From Hymenobacter fodinae (GTDB lineage Bacteria > Bacteroidota > Bacteroidia > Cytophagales > Hymenobacteraceae), in assembly GCF_004745825.1 (NCBI RefSeq), contig NZ_SRLA01000002.1, positions 1,116,001 to 1,180,000 on the forward strand: 64,000 nucleotides of DNA. The letters are read 5' to 3'. The notes under the pieces are model-generated. The model made no database searches. It saw only the letters and a program-made list of their open reading frames with translations, and was not told the origin of the DNA. This document shows, piece by piece, positions 8,522-17,869 of the stretch. Within the stretch, counting starts at the first letter, position 1. Every line of letters begins with the position of its first letter. The translations under genes were made by a program, and so were the position numbers.

Positions 8522-9340
8522 ATGCGTTACCAGGGAATTGCAGCTCCGGCGGAGTTACAGGATACTATTCAAGGCTTTTGGTACACCAGCATCAACTTAG
8601 CCGAGTTTCCGGCGGGGTTTGAGATTGTGCCCGATGGCTCGGCGGAAATCATTTTCCATTTTGGTAGCTCGTGCAGTGTTGCTACTGATGCCGGCTTGCA
8701 GCCCTTGCCTTCCCCGTTTCTGATGGGGTTGCTCAACCAGACGGTGCGCTTACACGGGGAGAGCCAGTTGGAAGTCATTGGTATTCGGTGCTTCCCCTGG
8801 AGGGTGTTCGATCTGCTGGGGCTGCCCGCCGGTGAGGGTGGGGTGCTCACCTTCGTGCATCCTATTGCCCGGCTGCAACCGGCGTTAGCGGAGCTGATTG
8901 CGGCGGGTAGGGTAGAGGAGGCGCTGCTACGGGTGCAGCAGTATTTCCTGGACGCCCAGCTGCCTGCACCTGCGGATAGCACCCTGACCAAAGCGGGCGG
9001 GGCCATGCGGGCTGCAGGCGGTACGCTGCCAGTAAGCCAGGTAGCGGCGGCGGCCCACGCCACGGTGCGCACCCTGGAGCGCAAGTTCAAGCAGGCGGCC
9101 GGTTTCAGCGTGAAAGATGTGTCGGGGTTGCTGCGCTTTGAGCAGGCCCGCAACCACTTGTGGCAGCACCCCGAAGCCAACCTGGCTGCCCTGGCCTACG
9201 AGCTAGGTTACACCGATCAGCCCCACCTGAGCCGGGAGTTTAAGCGCTACAGCGGTACCACGCCCGCCGCCTTTGCCCGCAACGCCCGGCAGCGGCAGCA
9301 GGTGGCGCCAGATGCTTTTGTCGCGTTTGTACAAGCCTAA
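8522..9340 (+). CDS. AraC-family transcriptional regulator
   Basis: A 272-residue regulator. The N-terminal part (about 1-150) resembles the DUF6597-type sensor region of many Bacteroidota AraC proteins (GFWYTSINL, PDGSAEIIFHFG, GIRCFPW). The C-terminal 100 residues carry two helix-turn-helix units, ending with the hallmark LAALAYELGYTDQPHLSREFKRYSGTTPAAF. The ATG at 8522 was preferred to a TTG ten codons upstream. The flavin monooxygenase starts 41 bases downstream on the same strand, so the regulator probably controls or is co-transcribed with it. Confidence 0.9.
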   Translation: MRYQGIAAPAELQDTIQGFWYTSINLAEFPAGFEIVPDGSAEIIFHFGSSCSVATDAGLQPLPSPFLMGLLNQTVRLHGESQLEVIGIRCFPWRVFDLLGLPAGEGGVLTFVHPIARLQPALAELIAAGRVEEALLRVQQYFLDAQLPAPADSTLTKAGGAMRAAGGTLPVSQVAAAAHATVRTLERKFKQAAGFSVKDVSGLLRFEQARNHLWQHPEANLAALAYELGYTDQPHLSREFKRYSGTTPAAFARNARQRQQVAPDAFVAFVQA

Positions 9341-9381
9341 CGCCGGGGCCAGTCGGACTTTTGCGTCTCACTCATGCACTT

Positions 9382-10968
9382 ATGAACGAGACCCTAGAAA
9401 ATAAGTCAGCCACCCCCAAGCCGGTGGCCTACGATGTACTAGTGGCGGGAGCCGGACCGGTAGGCCTGTTCCTCGCCTGCGAGCTGGCCCTGGCGGACTG
9501 TTCCGTCCTGGTTCTGGAAAAGGCGGCAGACCCGCACTCACCCCTGAAACAAATGCCCTTCGGGCTACGGGGGCTTAATGCGCTTTCCATTGAGGCACTG
9601 TACCGCCGGGGGCTACTGCAGGAGCTGCAGGTGCCCAAACACTTCACCTTTGCCCCAAATGCCGCACCGGCCGGTGTGAAGGCCAAGACCAAACCCGGCG
9701 GGCACTTCGCGGGCATGCAGTTTCAGTTCGATAAGATAGACACCGCGCAGTGGCCGTACCGCCTGCCTGGTTCTACTGAAACCCTGCTAATGTCGGAGCT
9801 GCAGGAGCTGGAAACGGTGCTGGCCCGCCGCGCTGAATCTCTGGGCGTAACCATCAGGCGCGGACTAGCCATTGCCGACTTTCAACAGACCGACGACCTA
9901 GTAACCGTGCGGGCCGGCCATCATACGTGGCAATGCCAGTGGCTGGTGGGCTGCGACGGAGCCCGCAGCGCCGTGCGCAAACTAGGTGGGTTTGCCTTTG
10001 CCGGTACCGAGCCAGAGTTTACGGGCTATTCGGCCAAGGTAGAGCTGGCCGACACCGAAAAGCTCCTGCCCGGCCGCACCCTGACGCCCGCGGGTATGTA
10101 CTGGCTGCAGCAGCCTGCCTACCTGATCATGCAGGACTTCGACGGTGGAGCATTTCACCAGAGCCAACAGCCCATCAGCCGGGAGTACCTGCAGGAGCTG
10201 CTGCGCCGCATCTCCGGCACCGACGTCACCATCACGGCCCTGCACATGGCCACCGCCTGGACCGACCGCGCCCGGCAAGCCACCGCCTACCGCCAGGGCC
10301 GGGTGTTGCTGGCCGGAGATGCCGCCCACATCCACTCCCCGCTGGGTGGGCAGGGCCTCAACCTAGGCCTAGGCGACGCTTTAAACCTGGGCTGGAAGCT
10401 TGCCGCTACCATCCAGGGCCACGCCCCAGCAGGCTTGCTCGACAGCTACTACTCCGAGCGGCACCCTATCGGTGCCCAGGTGCTGGATTGGTCCCGGGCT
10501 CAGGTGGCCATCATGCAGCCAACTCCCCAAGCGCAAGCGTTGCGTGGCATCATCCAGGATCTGCTCAACACCCGCGACGGGGCCACCTATTTTGCCGGGC
10601 GGGTATGGGGCACTACTACACACTACGACCTGGGCGGCTTCCACCCCCTGGTAGGCCACAGCGCCCCAAACTTCGAGTTTGAAGATGGCTTGACGCTGGG
10701 CGAGCTGCTGCGTAATGGCCGGGGGCTGCTGCTAGACTTCGACGGGAATACAGTGCTACAAACACTAGCCCAGGAATACGGCCAGCAGTTGAACTACGTG
10801 TCAGCCAAAGCCAAGGAGACGCTAGGCCTAGGGGCCCTGCTCATCCGCCCCGATGGGTTTGTGGCCTGGGCTACGGACGGGGCACCGGATGCGCCAGCAG
10901 TACGGGAGGCGGCAGAGCGCTGGTTTGGCCGAGGGTGCAATGTGTGCTTCCTGCCTAACCAAGAGTAG
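9382..10968 (+). CDS. FAD-dependent aromatic monooxygenase (PheA/TfdB type)
   Basis: A 528-residue flavoprotein hydroxylase. The FAD-binding VAGAGPVGLFLACELA motif is near the N-terminus, the second flavin motif GRVLLAGDAAHIHSPLGGQGLNLGLGD is around residue 310, and a thioredoxin-like C-terminal domain typical of the phenol hydroxylase branch follows. These enzymes hydroxylate aromatic or polyketide substrates with NAD(P)H and O2. ATG 9382 (MNETLENK) is preferred to a TTG at 9361. Its position directly behind an AraC gene suggests an inducible catabolic or detoxifying unit; similar proteins also confer rifampicin inactivation in some bacteria, so that alternative is possible but not shown. 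Confidence 0.88.
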   Translation: MNETLENKSATPKPVAYDVLVAGAGPVGLFLACELALADCSVLVLEKAADPHSPLKQMPFGLRGLNALSIEALYRRGLLQELQVPKHFTFAPNAAPAGVKAKTKPGGHFAGMQFQFDKIDTAQWPYRLPGSTETLLMSELQELETVLARRAESLGVTIRRGLAIADFQQTDDLVTVRAGHHTWQCQWLVGCDGARSAVRKLGGFAFAGTEPEFTGYSAKVELADTEKLLPGRTLTPAGMYWLQQPAYLIMQDFDGGAFHQSQQPISREYLQELLRRISGTDVTITALHMATAWTDRARQATAYRQGRVLLAGDAAHIHSPLGGQGLNLGLGDALNLGWKLAATIQGHAPAGLLDSYYSERHPIGAQVLDWSRAQVAIMQPTPQAQALRGIIQDLLNTRDGATYFAGRVWGTTTHYDLGGFHPLVGHSAPNFEFEDGLTLGELLRNGRGLLLDFDGNTVLQTLAQEYGQQLNYVSAKAKETLGLGALLIRPDGFVAWATDGAPDAPAVREAAERWFGRGCNVCFLPNQE

Positions 10969-11095
10969 CTCTGAAACGGACTGATTTAGGGTGTGGCAGC
11001 TGGTGAATGCGCTTGAGTGTCTTTCGGGGGCGCCGTTTTCGTGCTTACTTGTAGTCGACACCCGATAGCCCATTCTTTCTCTCCGCTAGGCCTCT

Positions 11096-11422
11096 ATGAA
11101 ACCCGAACTCCAAGACCTTCCCCTCCTCGACAACACCGGCAGCCACCGCTTCGAGCTGACCGTAAACCATGCCACCGCTTTTATGGAGTATGGTGACCGG
11201 GAGGAAGCCCTAGCCCTGTTTCATACGGAGGTGCCAGCCCAGCTGGAAGGGCAGGGGGTAGGCACGGCCTTAGTGGAGAAAGTGCTGGCGGAAGTTGAGC
11301 AGCGGCATCGCCAACTGATTCCGCTGTGTCCGTTTGTAACCGCCTACCTCAAGCGGCACCCGGAGTGGCAGCGACTGGTAGCACCCGCGTATCAGCGCTG
11401 GTTTGCTCCATCGCAATCTTGA
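11096..11422 (+). CDS. GNAT-like N-acetyltransferase (YidJ/COG2388 type)
   Basis: A 108-residue protein matching the short GNAT-related family with the acetyl-CoA-binding segment VPAQLEGQGVGTALVEKVL and the C-terminal signature CPFVTAYLKRHPEW. These small proteins lack the full GNAT fold and their substrate is unknown. It has its own start 127 bases after the monooxygenase; no partner gene is evident. Confidence 0.9.
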   Translation: MKPELQDLPLLDNTGSHRFELTVNHATAFMEYGDREEALALFHTEVPAQLEGQGVGTALVEKVLAEVEQRHRQLIPLCPFVTAYLKRHPEWQRLVAPAYQRWFAPSQS

Positions 11423-11539
11423 TCGGCGCGCAGCCGGTAGCTTACTAGGCCTAGGCGTGAAGCTTTAGGGTGAGAGCCAGAGACCTAGGCCAGGTACGGT
11501 GTATTTAACTCTCTTGGGCTGAGCGCGTACGCATGACCT

Positions 11540-11974
11540 ATGCACCCACTTCTGCCCTGGCTTCCGCTGTTGTTCCCCATCTTCTTCGTGGGGCTGTTTA
11601 GTCTCGTGAGCTTTATTGTGTCGCAGCTGGGGTGGCAGCGCCTGGCCCGGTGCTACGCCGCGGAGGCCGTGCCCGCTACCCTCGACCGCATGCTGCTGGC
11701 TTACTTGCGCATCGGTATGGCCAACTACAAGAACGTCGTCAGGACTGGCGTTACGCCCGAAGGCCTGTGGCTGACCACCTGGAAGATATTCTTCATCGGG
11801 CACCCACCGCTATGCATTCCGTGGTCGGCGTTCGGGCCGGTGCGGACGCGGAAATTTCTCTGGGCCACCAGCTACATTACTCATATCGACTGCGGTGGCA
11901 GCTCCGTGCAGTTCATCTTCAGCAGCGACCGGCTTCGGGAGGCGCTACCAGCCTCCATACCGGTGCAGGAGTAG
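11540..11974 (+). CDS. Hypothetical membrane protein
   Basis: A 144-residue protein with one strong N-terminal transmembrane helix (about residues 5-28, LLPWLPLLFPIFFVGLFSLVSFIV) and a soluble C-terminal domain of beta character (GLWLTTWKIFFIGHPPLCIPWSAFG). The shape, a helix followed by a domain with the motif 'L.....F.IGHPPLCIPW', recurs in Bacteroidota hypothetical proteins and is PH-domain-like in feel, but this is only an impression. Function unknown. Confidence 0.75.
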   Translation: MHPLLPWLPLLFPIFFVGLFSLVSFIVSQLGWQRLARCYAAEAVPATLDRMLLAYLRIGMANYKNVVRTGVTPEGLWLTTWKIFFIGHPPLCIPWSAFGPVRTRKFLWATSYITHIDCGGSSVQFIFSSDRLREALPASIPVQE

Positions 11975-12158
11975 CTGCTTGAGTCTGGAACTGATAAATG
12001 AGACTAAAGCGGCATGCTCTCACGTTGCCTATACTTGCATAGTATAGGGTTAGCTATATACTACAGTCTGATTATGGTCGTTCTTGCTGAGCATCTGCTA
12101 CTTGTGGCTGATGCGCGTCCTCGATTCTAGTGTTTTAATCAAGTAAACCAGTATCCAG

Positions 12159-12605
12159 ATGAAAAGAACCCTAACACTAGTGGCCTTGCTGGCAGCTGCT
12201 GAGGCTGCCACTGCCCAAACGGGTTGCTCCACGCCCGTTGTAAAAGTATTTCGCGACCAGCAGGAAGTGCCGAACACCGGCGCCGCCCTGGTGCCACAAG
12301 TAACGCTGCAAGTAAGCTCAGCCCCAGCTTGCGCAGAAAAGGTCAGCTACCAGTTTTCTGATGCTGAGGTGACCCTAATTAGGGGGCGCCGGCCGCTGCT
12401 GCCCACCAAACGAGTGAGCCAGACGGCGGTAGACCTGTCGGATATGATGCCGCTGGCCAAGCCCGGCGACCGGGTGTACGTGTTTGTGCCCTATAAGAAC
12501 CTAACGGTCGTTGCGCCCGATGGCAAACGGACCCCATACCCAGTGCCCGAGTTAGCTCCGAAGCAGGAAAATGGCATTTACTTCAGTTGGACGCTGATGC
12601 AATAG
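12159..12605 (+). CDS. Hypothetical secreted protein
   Basis: A 148-residue protein with a signal peptide (KRTLTLVALLAAAEAATAQ) and then a small domain with two cysteines (Cys23 and Cys58, counted from the ATG at 12159) that could form a disulfide. The later part, DLSDMMPLAKPGDRVYVFVPYKNL and PDGKRTPYPVPEL, has the look of an immunoglobulin-like or GldM-C-type periplasmic domain, but the similarity is weak. It is followed by a strong terminator, so it is probably monocistronic. Confidence 0.75.
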   Translation: MKRTLTLVALLAAAEAATAQTGCSTPVVKVFRDQQEVPNTGAALVPQVTLQVSSAPACAEKVSYQFSDAEVTLIRGRRPLLPTKRVSQTAVDLSDMMPLAKPGDRVYVFVPYKNLTVVAPDGKRTPYPVPELAPKQENGIYFSWTLMQ

Positions 12606-12633
12606 GGCAGTAGTGTTGGGTAGTGTGTAGCTT

Positions 12634-12679
12634 AAGGTTGTGGTCAGGGTGATGCGTACGTCGCCCTGACCACAACCTT
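12634..12679 (+). terminator. Long-stem hairpin terminator
   Basis: Perfect 16-bp inverted repeat AAGGTTGTGGTCAGGG (12634-12649) and its complement (12664-12679) with a 14-base loop. The complement ends in CTTT, so there is only a short T-run. It lies between the secreted protein gene and the acyltransferase-like gene. Confidence 0.8.
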
Positions 12680-12699
12680 TGTGCTTACTCCCCTCTGCT

Positions 12700-13887
12700 A
12701 TGCAATCAGCCATTGAATTAGCTGCCCTGCCACAGAAAGCCCGTTCGCGCGTGCAGGCCATCGATGTGGTGCGCGGCCTGGTGATGGTGATTATGGCTCT
12801 CGACCATGTGCGTGAGCTGTGGAGCCCCACCGCGTTTCGGCCCGAGGATCTTACCCAAGCCAGCGGCGCCCTGTTTTTCACCCGCTGGATAACCCACTTC
12901 TGCGCCCCCACTTTCGTGTTTTTGGCGGGCGTGAGCATCTGGCTGCTCCAGCAAAAGAAGAGCAGCCGGGGTGCTACTAGTCGGTTTCTGCTCACGCGCG
13001 GGCTGTGGCTCATAGCCCTGGAAGTGGTGCTCATCACCTTCCTGCTGGAGTGGAGCTACAACTTGGTCTTGCTAGAAGTTATCTGGGTTATTGGCGGCGG
13101 CATGGTGCTGCTGGCGGGGTTGCTATGGCTGCCGCGGCCCATACTGGCAGGGCTAGCCGCCCTCATCCTGCTCGGCCACGATGCGCTGCCTTTCATTCAG
13201 TCCGTAACAGCCGCCAACTTTGGCCGGGCGCTGCTTTGTAATTCTCCCTTTGTGTTGCCCTTAGGCCCGGCGGCCCCATCCATACTAGTAGCCTACTCCG
13301 TGGGGCCGTGGCTGGGCGTGATGCTGACGGGCTACGTGGTGGGGCCGTGGTTCGCTAGGCCACTCCCCCAGCGGGCCCGCCTGCTGCGCTGGGCCGGAGT
13401 GGGCCTGCTAGGCCTGTTTGTGGTACTGCGCGCTACTAACTGGTACGGTGACCCAGCCCCTTGGAGCGTACAGCCCCGCGGCGGGTTGTTCACGGTATTA
13501 TCTTTTCTGAATGTGAGCAAGTACCCGCCTTCCCTGCTTTTTATCTGCCTGACGCTGGGGGTATCGTTACTGCTGCTGAGTTGGCTGGAGACTCCCCAAA
13601 ACCGCCTGACGGGCTGGTTACGCACCTTCGGTCAGGTACCATTCTTTTACTTTGTGCTACACCTGCTGCTGATTAGTCTCGGCGTCTGGTTCTGGACCCA
13701 ACTAGCCTTTGGGCAGGCAATCAACTTGTCGTTTGCCGCGCCCCCCACCTGGCCTAGGGAGTACGCCCCCAGCCTGGAGCGCACCTACGTGGTATGGGCC
13801 GCCGTGGTGTTGGCATGCTACTGGCCCTGCCGCTGGTACCAGCGCTTCAAGCAGCGGCATACGTACTGGTGGCTGTCGTACCTATAG
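12700..13887 (+). CDS. DUF1624/heparan-alpha-glucosaminide acetyltransferase-like membrane protein
   Basis: A 395-residue multi-spanning protein with about ten hydrophobic helices. The N-terminal RVQAIDVVRGLVMVIMALDHVRELW is the characteristic first helix of the DUF1624/YeiB acyltransferase group, with the conserved Asp-His pair (ALDH). Later segments include FCAPTFVFLAGVS and GQVPFFYFVLHLLL. Relatives transfer acetyl groups across membranes to sugars or are of unknown substrate. The ATG at 12700 was chosen over an upstream TTG. No linked substrate gene is present. Confidence 0.88.
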   Translation: MQSAIELAALPQKARSRVQAIDVVRGLVMVIMALDHVRELWSPTAFRPEDLTQASGALFFTRWITHFCAPTFVFLAGVSIWLLQQKKSSRGATSRFLLTRGLWLIALEVVLITFLLEWSYNLVLLEVIWVIGGGMVLLAGLLWLPRPILAGLAALILLGHDALPFIQSVTAANFGRALLCNSPFVLPLGPAAPSILVAYSVGPWLGVMLTGYVVGPWFARPLPQRARLLRWAGVGLLGLFVVLRATNWYGDPAPWSVQPRGGLFTVLSFLNVSKYPPSLLFICLTLGVSLLLLSWLETPQNRLTGWLRTFGQVPFFYFVLHLLLISLGVWFWTQLAFGQAINLSFAAPPTWPREYAPSLERTYVVWAAVVLACYWPCRWYQRFKQRHTYWWLSYL

Positions 13888-14121
13888 TGGAGAGGTATTT
13901 ACGCTCTAGGACAGGTGATTAGGCTTAGCCAGTCCCCACGGGATGCTAAGCAGTTGGCGTGTGGGGCAGAGGATAGAAAGCACCTAACTAAGTATTGCGC
14001 TGGGGGCAGCCGGTGCCACCGCCTCGAAACAATCTGGCCTGAGCAGGGTACATACCCTAGCATCATATTGGTACTGGGGTGGCGGGTTGCAAGGCTTGGG
14101 CTGGCCCAGTGCCCCCTCCTC

Positions 14122-15426
14122 ATGGCAGAACTCTCTACTGAGCGCAGCACCCGGCCGTATGTCATTGCCTGGGTGTTTTCTCTTATTTTCTACTTCCTGG
14201 AATACGCCGTGCGCTCGGGGCCGGCCGTAATGATTCCGGAACTGGCCAGCGTATTTGGCGTCAGCAACCTCGAGGTAGGTTCCATCCTTGGCACGTACTA
14301 CTACACCTACTCCTTGGCCGGGCTGGTGGCCGGTATTGCCCTCGACCGGACGGGCGCCAAGTATGCCCTGCCCGCGGGCGTTACCATTGTGGCGCTGGGG
14401 TGCTTGCTGTTTGCCCTACCCGGCTCACTGGCCGGCAACAGTGGCCGACTACTGCAAGGCGCTGGTTCGGCCTTTGCGTTTACGGGGGCCGTGTACCTGG
14501 CCTCCCGTGGGTTTCAGGCCCGGTCCTTAGCCACGGCTATTGGGGCTACGCAGTGCCTGGGCATGCTGGGCGGGGCTCTAGGCCAGTCGGTAGTGGGCCC
14601 ACTGATTCACGGAGGCTTTGATATCCGCCTGTTTTGGGTGCTGATGGGCCTGGCCAACCTGGCTACGGCGCTAGCCTTGTATTTCATCACCCCCAACGAT
14701 GCCGCCGAGCAGGCCCGACAACCCGTAGCGGCGGGTGGCTTGCTGCAGCCCTACAAGATCGTGTTTCGTAATCCGCAGTCATACCTGTGCGGGCTGATTG
14801 CGGGCTTGCTGTTTGCCCCCACTACCATCTTCGCCATGAACTGGGGTGTGGCTTCGCTGCAACAAGATCAGCAAATGAGTTACGCCGCCGCCACTTGGGC
14901 CTGCTCCATGGTGCCGTTGGGTTGGGTGGTGGGCTGCCCGCTGTTGGGCTGGGCCGCCGACCGCCTCGGGCGCCGCAAGCCGGTGCTGTTTGGTGGGGCC
15001 GCTGCCATGATAGGAGTGGGGCTGCAACAGTTGTTTCTGCCCGGTCTGCTGCCGCTCTATGTCAGCCTCTTCCTGTTCGGGGTAGCCTCTGGCGCCGCCA
15101 TGATTCCTTATTCCATCATCAAAGAAGCCAACCCCGACGAAGTGAAGGGCAGTGCCACTGGAGCCATGAACTTCCTCACGTTTGGCGTTTCGGCTGTGTT
15201 GGGGCCGTTGTTTGCCCACGTGTATGGGCAAAGCCTGGGCAACGCCGATGACCCCAGCGCCCACTTCCGCACCGGTGGCCTGTTCTGGATTTGCTGCACC
15301 AGCATGGCCCTGTTGGCTAGCATGTTGCTCCGCGAAACTGGAACCGGCCGCAAACCTGCCGCCACGGCTGCTCCTGAGGGCTGGCCGCGGGGGCTGGCCT
15401 CTGGCCCTACTGCGCCGGGTGCCTAA
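14122..15426 (+). CDS. MFS transporter
   Basis: A 434-residue major facilitator with about 12 transmembrane helices. The conserved loop-2 region appears as GIALDRTGAKYALPAG and the equivalent cytoplasmic loop of the second half as LGWAADRLGRRKPVLFGG, the canonical DRxGRR motif. The frame is open about 70 codons further upstream, but the ATG at 14122 gives the usual family N-terminus (short soluble tail, then IAWVFSLIFYFLEYAVR) and was chosen. The substrate cannot be read from sequence; the architecture fits sugar-phosphate/organic-anion permease relatives. Confidence 0.9.
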   Translation: MAELSTERSTRPYVIAWVFSLIFYFLEYAVRSGPAVMIPELASVFGVSNLEVGSILGTYYYTYSLAGLVAGIALDRTGAKYALPAGVTIVALGCLLFALPGSLAGNSGRLLQGAGSAFAFTGAVYLASRGFQARSLATAIGATQCLGMLGGALGQSVVGPLIHGGFDIRLFWVLMGLANLATALALYFITPNDAAEQARQPVAAGGLLQPYKIVFRNPQSYLCGLIAGLLFAPTTIFAMNWGVASLQQDQQMSYAAATWACSMVPLGWVVGCPLLGWAADRLGRRKPVLFGGAAAMIGVGLQQLFLPGLLPLYVSLFLFGVASGAAMIPYSIIKEANPDEVKGSATGAMNFLTFGVSAVLGPLFAHVYGQSLGNADDPSAHFRTGGLFWICCTSMALLASMLLRETGTGRKPAATAAPEGWPRGLASGPTAPGA

Positions 15427-15469
15427 CCTGTAGGCAGTGGCCTAGCACTAATGGGTACATACCGCGCCA

Positions 15470-16216
15470 TTACTTGCCCACAGCGTATTGAATGCCACCT
15501 AGAAGATGTTGCCGAAACAGCGGCTCGCTGAAACTTTCGATAGAATGCCCACCGGCCGTGTAGAAAGCCCGCCCTCCCGCAAACTCATGGTACCAGGCAA
15601 TGGGGTGGTTGGGGCCGTTAGTACCGCCGGAGTAAGTGGTTTCGTCGAGCGTGGCTAACACCGTGAGGTCGGGGTTGAGGTTGCGGAAGTTGTACCATTC
15701 ATCGGTGCGCGACCAACGTTCCGGCAGCCCTTTCGTGGCAGGGTGGGTACTGTTAATCACCTGAACGGTAGCCGTTTGAACGGCAGGGTGCCCGTTGAAG
15801 TACGCGCCTACTAGTTGCCCGTACCAGGGCCAGTTGTATTCTGTATCGGTAGCAGCATGTACGCCCACAAAACCGCGGCCCTTGCTGATGTATTGCTCAA
15901 AGGCCGTTTGCTGCGCCTCATTCAGTACATCTTGGGTTGTATTCAAGAATATAACAGCTTGGTAGGATTGCAGCCCAGCCGTCGTAAACAGCCCGGCATT
16001 GGTAGTAGTATCCACCCGAAAGTGGTGCTCCTGGCCTAGGTCCTGAATTGCCCGAATACCTGCCGGGATTGACTCGTGATGGAAGCCGCTGGTTTTAGAG
16101 AAGACGAGCACGGCCGCCGTCGGCTCTGAGTGGGACTTGATGGATTCCTTGGAAGAGCAACCCCACAGGGAAGAGGCCGCAAAAACGTAAGCCAGAGCGA
16201 GTAAGCGCATATGCAT
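15470..16216 (-). CDS. ThuA-like lipoprotein
   Basis: A 248-residue lipoprotein: a signal peptide with lipobox SLWGC (Cys20 from the first ATG, or Cys18 if the next ATG is used) and a ThuA (trehalose utilisation-like, class I glutamine amidotransferase fold) domain. Landmarks are VFSKTSGFHHESI near residue 40, GVHAATDTEYNWPWYGQLVG near 117 and GRAFYTAGGH near 220. In Bacteroidota such domains occur in periplasmic sugar-processing contexts. It follows the GH43 gene on the same strand with an 81-base gap, which supports a glycan-related job. Confidence 0.9.
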   Translation of the reverse strand: MHMRLLALAYVFAASSLWGCSSKESIKSHSEPTAAVLVFSKTSGFHHESIPAGIRAIQDLGQEHHFRVDTTTNAGLFTTAGLQSYQAVIFLNTTQDVLNEAQQTAFEQYISKGRGFVGVHAATDTEYNWPWYGQLVGAYFNGHPAVQTATVQVINSTHPATKGLPERWSRTDEWYNFRNLNPDLTVLATLDETTYSGGTNGPNHPIAWYHEFAGGRAFYTAGGHSIESFSEPLFRQHLLGGIQYAVGK

Positions 16217-16297
16217 GGCAGATTAAGGGTTAATCAGGGATACTGCTTTAGAGGTACGTTTGCCTACTAATAAGGAATGCACGCGCCAACTTACCTG

Positions 16298-17299
16298 CTA
16301 CAGCTTCCGTGCCGCCACGCCTTCCTGCGTAATTTTCACCGGCAAAATGTGTCCTTGCTTGTCGAACTGTAGCTTATCAATGCAGGTGACGCGGTGGTTC
16401 TGGTCGGTTTCAGTAAGTGGGCGACGGTGGTACACGATGTACCATTCATCTTTCCCCGGCACCTGAATAACGGAGTGGTGACCGGCTCCGGTGGCAATGG
16501 CAGGGTCTTGCTGTAGAATTTTGCCCACCCGCTGGAATGGCCCCAGCGGTGAATCAGCCACGGCGTAGGCCACTGAATAGTTGGGGCCGGTCCAGCCGCC
16601 TTCACTCCACATAAAGTAGTACTTACCCTGGCGCCGAAACATAATAGGGCCCTCCACATAGTTTTGGGGCGTAATTTCCTTGAAGGTGGTGCCATCGGGG
16701 AAGGGCAGGAACCCCGTAAAATCGGGTTTGAGGCGGGCAATATTGCAGTGCGACCAGCCCCCGTAAATCAGGTAGTACTGCTTGTCCGCATCCTGGAACA
16801 CAAACTGGTCAATGGGTTGGGCTCCGTTGTGGATATTGCCAACGAGCGGCTTGCCCAGGTAGTCGCGGAACGGCCCCGCAGGCTGGTCGGCCACGGCCAC
16901 CCCAATACCCCCAACTTCGCCCTCGTGCACATCATTGGCCCCAAAAAACAGATAATACTTGCTGTCTTTCTGCACCACGGCCGGAGCCCACATAGCCCGG
17001 CGTGCCCACTTAACGCTGGTAGTATCCACAATGCGCGGGTGCTTGGTCCAGTGCACCAAGTCGGGTGAGGAAAAGGCATCCAGGAACACCTGCTGATTGT
17101 AGGGGGCTGAGTAAGTAGGGTATATCCAGTACTGCTTGCCAAAAATTACCGCCTCTGGGTCGGCGTACCAGCCCGGAAATAGTGGATTGCCAGACCGAAC
17201 TGGCCTAGCGGCTGTACTTGCTGCCACCGGAGCTTGCGAAAATGCCGCAGTGGTGAAAGCGAGGCTGCATAAGGCACTGAGTATTGCGCGTTTGTTCAT
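16298..17299 (-). CDS. Glycoside hydrolase family 43 protein (arabinosidase/xylosidase-like)
   Basis: A 333-residue secreted five-bladed beta-propeller hydrolase. A signal peptide ends near residue 21 (AAFSQAP). The three GH43 catalytic carboxylates are visible in order: Asp47 in WYADPEA (general base), Asp164 in QPIDQFVF (pKa modulator) and Glu216 in NYVEGPIMF (general acid). Typical GH43 enzymes act on arabinan, arabinoxylan or related hemicellulose. It is the first gene of a small leftward pair with the ThuA lipoprotein; no SusC/SusD genes are nearby, so it is not in a classic PUL. Confidence 0.92.
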   Translation of the reverse strand: MNKRAILSALCSLAFTTAAFSQAPVAASTAARPVRSGNPLFPGWYADPEAVIFGKQYWIYPTYSAPYNQQVFLDAFSSPDLVHWTKHPRIVDTTSVKWARRAMWAPAVVQKDSKYYLFFGANDVHEGEVGGIGVAVADQPAGPFRDYLGKPLVGNIHNGAQPIDQFVFQDADKQYYLIYGGWSHCNIARLKPDFTGFLPFPDGTTFKEITPQNYVEGPIMFRRQGKYYFMWSEGGWTGPNYSVAYAVADSPLGPFQRVGKILQQDPAIATGAGHHSVIQVPGKDEWYIVYHRRPLTETDQNHRVTCIDKLQFDKQGHILPVKITQEGVAARKL

Positions 17300-17412
17300 T
17301 AGAATAGGCTAGGGGCTTACTACAGATCTATCCGAAAAATACTGGTCAAGTTTATAGAAAGTATTGCACAAGTACACGTATAGACCGTCACACCATCCCT
17401 ATTTACCTTATC

Positions 17413-17634
17413 ATGGCGCTACTGAACCTAGGTGATACCGTGCAATTAAAATCGGGCGGACCCATTATGACCATTGTCAAACTCACGCTCAAGCAGGTTA
17501 CCTGTACCTGGTTTGATGAGCACAACAAGCTGCAAGCCCCTACTACTTTCCCCCGCGACGCCGTGAAGCCCGCCACCTCTCCGGATGCTCCCGCTGATGA
17601 ATCCCGTGAGAACACCCTATTTGGCCAGGCCTAG
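17413..17634 (+). CDS. YodC-family small protein (DUF2158)
   Basis: A 73-residue protein with the family core LGDTVQLKSGGPIMTIVKL followed by VTCTWFDEHNKL. The fold is a small SH3-like barrel in YodC relatives, of unknown role. Its TAG stop codon (17632-17634) is part of a GGCCTAG copy. Promoter not identified; neighbours on both sides are unrelated. Confidence 0.9.
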   Translation: MALLNLGDTVQLKSGGPIMTIVKLTLKQVTCTWFDEHNKLQAPTTFPRDAVKPATSPDAPADESRENTLFGQA

Positions 17635-17869
17635 CAGCAGGGCTCAGCGCGGCAGCTGTTCTACCGTGCCCAGCCAGCCAGATTAAAGCTGCCGAAGTAG
17701 TCATGGTCACTGTAAGAAAAGCAAATGCGGGCGTCGTCCGTCAACTACTGCGTCGATGATAAGGCATTGCCATCTCCTAAATTCTTCATCAAGGCAGCCC
17801 GGAGCCCCACCCCACGCGGGTGCCCGTCTTGCATGCTCCGGTAGCCGAATTAGTAAGCTAGCGGCCTGC

